DNA from: UBA7239 sp964509075
Lineage (GTDB): Bacteria > Pseudomonadota > Gammaproteobacteria > Pseudomonadales > UBA7239
Assembly: GCA_964509075.1 (NCBI GenBank)
Contig: CAZDWC010000001.1
Span: 310,001 to 374,000, forward strand
Reading direction: 5' to 3'
DNA: 64,000 nucleotides
Both the position numbers and the translations under genes were made by a program. Positions 60,588 through 64,000 of the stretch are shown here, in pieces; the stretch's first letter is position 1, and each line of letters begins with the position of its first letter. Under the pieces are notes generated by a model. It saw only the letters and a list, made by a program, of their open reading frames with translations, was not told where the DNA came from and searched no databases.

Positions 60588-61367
60588 TCAGGGCAGGTCG
60601 AGCAACTTCAACTCGAACCACAACGGCCAGTCCTTGCCGGTGACCAGCAGGGTCTGTGTCGCCGGATTCCACGCCAGCCCGTTCAGGACTTGCTCGCCAT
60701 TGCGTCCCGGCATCAGCTTGCCGGCCTGTTGTGCCAGTTTGCTGAAGTCGTAGCGCCCCTTGACGAGACCGTCCTGCGCATCAATCACCAGCACTTCATC
60801 GCGGTGCCAGACGTTGGCCAGTATCCAGCCGTTGACCCATTCCAGTTCATTGAGGTTGTCGCGAAGGGTGCCGTCAGCCTGATGCACGGTGATGCGGCGC
60901 AAGACCGTCGCCTTATCTGGTTCGCGAAAAGTGAGCGAACTGCTGCCATCACTGCACAGCAGCTGCCTGCCGTCGGTGGTCAAACCCCAGCCTTCGCCAT
61001 CAAAGGGAATGACAGATTGCAGCTGCAGTTGCTTGTTGTAGCGCCGCAATTCCCGATTGTGCCAAGTGAGCTGGAACAGCGTGTCGCCGAGAGCAGTAAG
61101 GCCTTCGCCAAAACGGTCGGCTGGCAGCGTTGTCTCTGCGCGTTGCGTCAGGCCTTGGCTGTCGTAGGCGATCAGCCGCGATTGGCCGTAACGGCCGGTA
61201 CTCTCGTAGAGTTGCTCGCCGGCAAACGCCAGCCCTTCGGTGAAATGCCCGCTTGCGCGCGGAATGCTGCGCAGGAGTTTCCAGCGCAGTGTCGGCGCAG
61301 CGCCAGCCGATGCCAGGGTTGTATGGCAGAGCAGCATAATGGCTGTCAGGACAAGGGCGAAGCGCAT
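60588..61367 (-). CDS. Exported glutaminyl-peptide cyclotransferase, bacterial beta-propeller type
   Basis: A 259-residue protein with a signal peptide (LVLTAIMLLCHTTLASAGA). Propeller repeats carry the family motifs HFTEGLAF, YESTGRYGQSRL, FGEGLTAL, LNELEWVNGWILANVW and VLNGLAWNP. Such enzymes cyclise N-terminal Gln to pyroglutamate on periplasmic or secreted proteins. Its stop abuts that of the diguanylate cyclase (TGA/TCA, no spacer). Confidence 0.9.
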   Translation of the reverse strand: MRFALVLTAIMLLCHTTLASAGAAPTLRWKLLRSIPRASGHFTEGLAFAGEQLYESTGRYGQSRLIAYDSQGLTQRAETTLPADRFGEGLTALGDTLFQLTWHNRELRRYNKQLQLQSVIPFDGEGWGLTTDGRQLLCSDGSSSLTFREPDKATVLRRITVHQADGTLRDNLNELEWVNGWILANVWHRDEVLVIDAQDGLVKGRYDFSKLAQQAGKLMPGRNGEQVLNGLAWNPATQTLLVTGKDWPLWFELKLLDLP

Positions 61368-61431
61368 GCGTATTGATCAGTTGCGGCAGTGTTGTGGGCG
61401 ATTATGCCTGCCGCTGCAGTCGCAGCAACAT

Positions 61432-62655
61432 TTATTGCTTCGGTGCCGATTTCTGCTGACGCAGCAGCAAGGCCCACACAGCCATCAGCAGCACCAGCAC
61501 CAGCACAAACGGCAGGCGTGGATGCCACTCGTAGAGCAGGCCAGCGCCGAAAGGCCCCAGTACATAGCCTAGTGCCGGGCAGGCGGCCAGAAAGCCGGCC
61601 ATCGCACCTTGTTCGCTGGCGCCGACACTCAGGGACACGGCCGCCGAGAAACCCGGGCCACAAAGGCCCAGCCCAAATCCCAGCAGTAATACGGCGAGCA
61701 TGAAATGCGGCAGAGCAGTTGCCGCGCTGAGTAGCAGGAAGCCTGCCGCCATCACCGGCATGCCGACAGCGAGCAGTTTCTGCGGTGTCCAGCCGAGACG
61801 CTGTACCAGTATCAACTGTCCCGATACGGTGGCGCAGGCCATCAGTGCCTGGGTGATGCCCAGCGGCGTCGCCGCCTTGCTGGTATCCAGTGCCAGTACG
61901 CGCGGCAGGTAGAAACCCATGGTCTGGGTGGCGACGGCCATGCCCAGATAGATGATGACGCCAGCCAGCAGGTAGTGGCGGAAACGGCTATCAAAGTAGC
62001 CGAGACGCTGTTGCGGAACAGGCTGGCGTTTGCCGCCGGCATGGCTGCCGGGCTCAACCAGATACAGGCTCACCAGCACGGCAATCACCAGCGCGATGCC
62101 CACCGCAATGTAGAGTGGCAGCAGCAAGTGCAGACTGGCGAACGCCACCAGCGACGGCCCGGCAATGGCGCCGATGCCATGTGCGGCGCCGGTCTGGCTC
62201 AGGCCCACTGCGCGCTCTTCCGGTTTGGTGATGTCGATGACATAGGCGGTGATGGCCGGCAGCATGGCGGCAATCAGGAAGGCTTGCAGCATGCGGCTGG
62301 CAAAAATACCGATGTAGAGCTGATCCGGGTTGATGGTGTTGGCGAGGCCCAGCATGAAAAACAGCACCAGCAACAGCGCGGATACACAGTAGCCGCCGAC
62401 ACCGATCAGAATGGATTTGCGACGCCCCCAGATATCGCTCTTGCGCCCCCACCACGGGCTGACCAGAAAAACCATCAGGGCGGCGCAGCTGCCGATCAGG
62501 GTGATTTGTCTGGGCGTGAGGTGGAGTTCCAAGCCAATCAGCGGTAACAGGCTGAACACCACATTGTTGACGATGCCGTACGAGGTCACCGTCAGCAGCA
62601 GCACGAAATAGGATCGGGGGTTGGGGCAGCGCCCGCTGGGAATGAAAATTCGCAA
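61432..62655 (-). CDS. MFS transporter, drug:H+ antiporter-like
   Basis: A 407-residue protein with twelve predicted membrane helices. The loop between helices 2 and 3 has SPWWGRKSDIWGRRKSILIG, the MFS motif A, and helix 5 has GAAHGIGAIAGPSLV, like the antiporter motif C region. It probably exports a hydrophobic compound; no ligand is visible. It is separated from glutaminyl cyclase by 64 bp and from rubredoxin by a terminator. Confidence 0.9.
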   Translation of the reverse strand: MRIFIPSGRCPNPRSYFVLLLTVTSYGIVNNVVFSLLPLIGLELHLTPRQITLIGSCAALMVFLVSPWWGRKSDIWGRRKSILIGVGGYCVSALLLVLFFMLGLANTINPDQLYIGIFASRMLQAFLIAAMLPAITAYVIDITKPEERAVGLSQTGAAHGIGAIAGPSLVAFASLHLLLPLYIAVGIALVIAVLVSLYLVEPGSHAGGKRQPVPQQRLGYFDSRFRHYLLAGVIIYLGMAVATQTMGFYLPRVLALDTSKAATPLGITQALMACATVSGQLILVQRLGWTPQKLLAVGMPVMAAGFLLLSAATALPHFMLAVLLLGFGLGLCGPGFSAAVSLSVGASEQGAMAGFLAACPALGYVLGPFGAGLLYEWHPRLPFVLVLVLLMAVWALLLRQQKSAPKQ

Positions 62656-62766
62656 GAGCAGTCAATCCGGCAAAGCTGAGAGCTTACGCAAAGAGCCGGC
62701 TGTCAGGAATCGTGGTTTGCAGCAGTCAATGGTAGGCGTTTGCATTTTTCCATGGGGCAGAAACGG

Positions 62767-62791
62767 AAAAAGCCGCACAGGGCGGCTTTTT
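62767..62791 (-). terminator. Intrinsic terminator after the rubredoxin gene
   Basis: AAAAAGCCGC (62767-62776) and GCGGCTTTTT (62782-62791) pair perfectly around ACAGG. The symmetry means it could work in both directions, but it lies 18 bp beyond the rubredoxin stop on the minus strand. Confidence 0.85.
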
Positions 62792-62808
62792 CAGGTGTTC
62801 CTGCAATG

Positions 62809-62982
62809 TCAGGCGGTTTGCACCATCTCGAAATCGTACTTGCTGACGCCGCATTCCGGGCACTCCCAGTCATCCGGCACGTCTTCCCACAGTGTTCCCG
62901 GGGCAATACCTTCTTCCGGCAGGCCTTTTTCCTCGTCATAGACGAAGCCGCAAATTACACATTCAAACTTTTTATAGGCCAT
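62809..62982 (-). CDS. Rubredoxin
   Basis: A 57-residue iron protein. Iron ligands are the Cys pairs in FECVICGFVYD and WECPECGVSK. GTLWEDVPDDWECP is the classic rubredoxin bridge. It carries single electrons, for example to alkane hydroxylases or in oxygen-stress defence; no partner reductase is next to it. ATG 62982 has GAGGAG immediately upstream, so a longer frame reaching 63153 is not used. An unusual pair of repeats stands in its leader. Confidence 0.95.
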   Translation of the reverse strand: MAYKKFECVICGFVYDEEKGLPEEGIAPGTLWEDVPDDWECPECGVSKYDFEMVQTA

Positions 62983-62998
62983 GGAGCCTCCTCTGGTG

Positions 62999-63027
62999 TG
63001 TCGAAAGACGGAAGTGTCGAAAGACGG
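62999..63027 (-). repeat. Two tandem 13-bp repeats with mini-hairpins, upstream of rubredoxin
   Basis: TGTCGAAAGACGG occurs at 62999-63011 and 63015-63027 with a 16-bp period. Each contains GTC-GAAA-GAC, a three-base-pair stem closed by a GNRA-like loop on the plus strand. The repeats stand 17 bp before the rubredoxin start codon. Confidence 0.75.
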
Positions 63028-63198
63028 TTCATGTAATTGACGCGCATGGTGCAGAATGCCTTGATTGCACTCAATACGTATTCGTCCGTCAGGGCGCATT
63101 GTAGGGCAGGAAAAAGTTTTTTTCCTGATCTTTGTCAACGCCGGTTTCGCCATTACACTGCGCTCCCTCAGCTATTTCTCCGAGATCGGAGCTCCGCC

Positions 63199-63621
63199 AT
63201 GAAATCGCGCTTCTACTTGCTTGCCCTGCTTGCGCTCTGTCTGCCGGTACATGCCGAGGGGCCTGAACACCGGGTTTTTTCACAGGTCAACGGCTTGTCC
63301 GTCAGTCATGACGTGGAGAGCAACCCCCTGCGCTCGGTATTGTATGCCACCAACCATGAAGACTTTCCGGTGCTGTGCGATGCCGAAATGAAAACGGACA
63401 AGCAGGAAAAACAGAAAGTGCAGCAGGCGGTGATTGATGCACACAAGACCAAGGGTTATGCCTTCAAGCATCGTCAGTCGGTGCAGAAAATCCAGCTTTA
63501 CCTGATCTGCGTGCGCGCAGAGGGCGATGTGGCGAAAGCCGCCACATTGCCAGACACACCTGTTACTGCGCAGGAGCCTTCCCGGCCGACAGTAAAGGTT
63601 GAGGAGCTGGGTACTCCCTGA
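63199..63621 (+). CDS. Small exported protein of unknown function
   Basis: A 140-residue protein with a signal peptide (FYLLALLALCLPVHAEGP, cleavage after VHA). The mature part is polar, with two cysteines (VLCDAEMKTD and LICVRAEGD) that could form a disulfide, and a Pro/Thr-rich end. I do not recognise the family. It lies 30 bp before mtnA on the same strand and may share its transcript. Confidence 0.8.
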   Translation: MKSRFYLLALLALCLPVHAEGPEHRVFSQVNGLSVSHDVESNPLRSVLYATNHEDFPVLCDAEMKTDKQEKQKVQQAVIDAHKTKGYAFKHRQSVQKIQLYLICVRAEGDVAKAATLPDTPVTAQEPSRPTVKVEELGTP

Positions 63622-63651
63622 TTTTTTCTTTAATCATTACGGCGATATTGC

Positions 63652-64000
63652 ATGCAAATCCAGGGCACTTCCTATCGCAGCATCTGGCATGACACTGCCA
63701 CGGATGCTGCCTGCATTTTTGATCAGACGCGTCTGCCGCATGAATTCAGGATTCTCCAACTGAACAGTCTCGGAGATGCCTGTCACGCCATCAGCAGCAT
63801 GCAGGTGCGCGGCGCGCCGCTCATCGGTGCCTGTGCAGCCTATGGTTTGTATTTCGCGTTGCGCGATGATGCATCTGTTGCGCACGAAACACATGCGGCA
63901 GAGCAGTTGATTGCCACACGTCCGACTGCCATCAACCTGCGCTGGGCCGTGGAGCGTGTGCGCGCCGCCATACGGGAGGTACCGCTGGCGGAAAAAGCTG
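63652..64000 (+). CDS. mtnA: Methylthioribose-1-phosphate isomerase (5' part, runs off right edge)
   Basis: The first 116 residues are present. MQVRGAPLIGACAAYGLYFAL and ATRPTAINLRWAVERVR match MtnA, which converts 5-methylthioribose-1-phosphate to the ribulose form in methionine salvage. Relationship to eIF-2B alpha-type proteins is built into this family. The reading frame is open to the end of the window. Confidence 0.88.
   Translation, partial: MQIQGTSYRSIWHDTATDAACIFDQTRLPHEFRILQLNSLGDACHAISSMQVRGAPLIGACAAYGLYFALRDDASVAHETHAAEQLIATRPTAINLRWAVERVRAAIREVPLAEKA

Noticed and set aside
62983..63153. N-terminal extension of rubredoxin to 114 residues
   Set aside because: The first half resembles no protein, and a strong GAGGAG site stands immediately before ATG 62982, which gives the normal 57-residue length.
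1..64000. CRISPR arrays, insertion sequences, integrases, tRNA or rRNA genes
   Set aside because: No regular direct repeats with spacers, no transposase or integrase product and no tRNA-like cloverleaf with a TTCGA loop in the gaps were seen on either strand.

Overview
The window reads as chromosomal DNA of a Gammaproteobacterium of moderate GC content. It carries gammaproteobacterial core genes in familiar groupings: nrdR-ribD-ribE, glyA, tusA, epmC, argA as a single AAK-GNAT protein, rimO, yfbR, recJ and the small TIGR02647 family protein. A marine Cellvibrionales/Spongiibacteraceae-like relative is my guess from gene style only; no rRNA or other phylogenetic marker was tested. I saw no tRNA, rRNA, IS element, phage or CRISPR array. 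Coding density is very high and only one gene-free stretch exceeds 300 bases (3950-4287).

Layout. 1-9.3 kb: the start of a membrane sensor, yifB, proA, then a signalling block (lone receiver protein, HAMP-less chemoreceptor-like protein, two hybrid histidine kinases, one of them frameshifted) and a DksA/TraR-type zinc protein. Between the receiver and the chemoreceptor lies a perfect FNR/Anr-type box followed by about 160 bp ending in a strong terminator, which is a candidate oxygen-regulated small RNA. 9.4-13.3 kb: an extradiol-dioxygenase-like VOC protein, then gph, a YecA/SEC-C protein and rimO.

13.4-30.2 kb is the accessory heart of the window. Two TetR regulators and a set of closely packed genes encode a VOC protein, a 3-ketosteroid-dehydrogenase-like flavoprotein, an APH-like kinase, a tyrosine phosphatase, a PPOX-fold protein, an NHL propeller, APS kinase plus single-chain ATP sulfurylase, a sterol-desaturase-like hydroxylase, an alcohol dehydrogenase, an alkyl-sulfatase-like MBL protein, a sulfotransferase, an SDR, a cytochrome P450 and a TIM-barrel isomerase. 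Together these could make PAPS, hydroxylate, sulfate and oxidise a hydrophobic (steroid, terpenoid or alkyl) substrate. That is inference; the substrate is unknown.

30.3-35.4 kb: a zinc-homeostasis block (zur, zrgA-like, ABC ATPase and permease, two DUF3299 proteins, alpha carbonic anhydrase). 35.5-48.8 kb: housekeeping genes (recJ, riboflavin genes, nrdR, yfbR, glyA, tusA, gamma-glutamylcyclotransferase, epmC, ParA-like ATPase, mscL, M48 lipoprotein) with a radical-SAM pair between them. 48.8-64 kb: TIGR02647 protein, a third radical-SAM protein, an argA / GT-C membrane protein / ilvD operon, an M16C peptidase coupled to an FHA-EAL protein, a DUF484-GGDEF cyclase, glutaminyl cyclase, an MFS transporter, rubredoxin, a small exported protein and the 5' part of mtnA.
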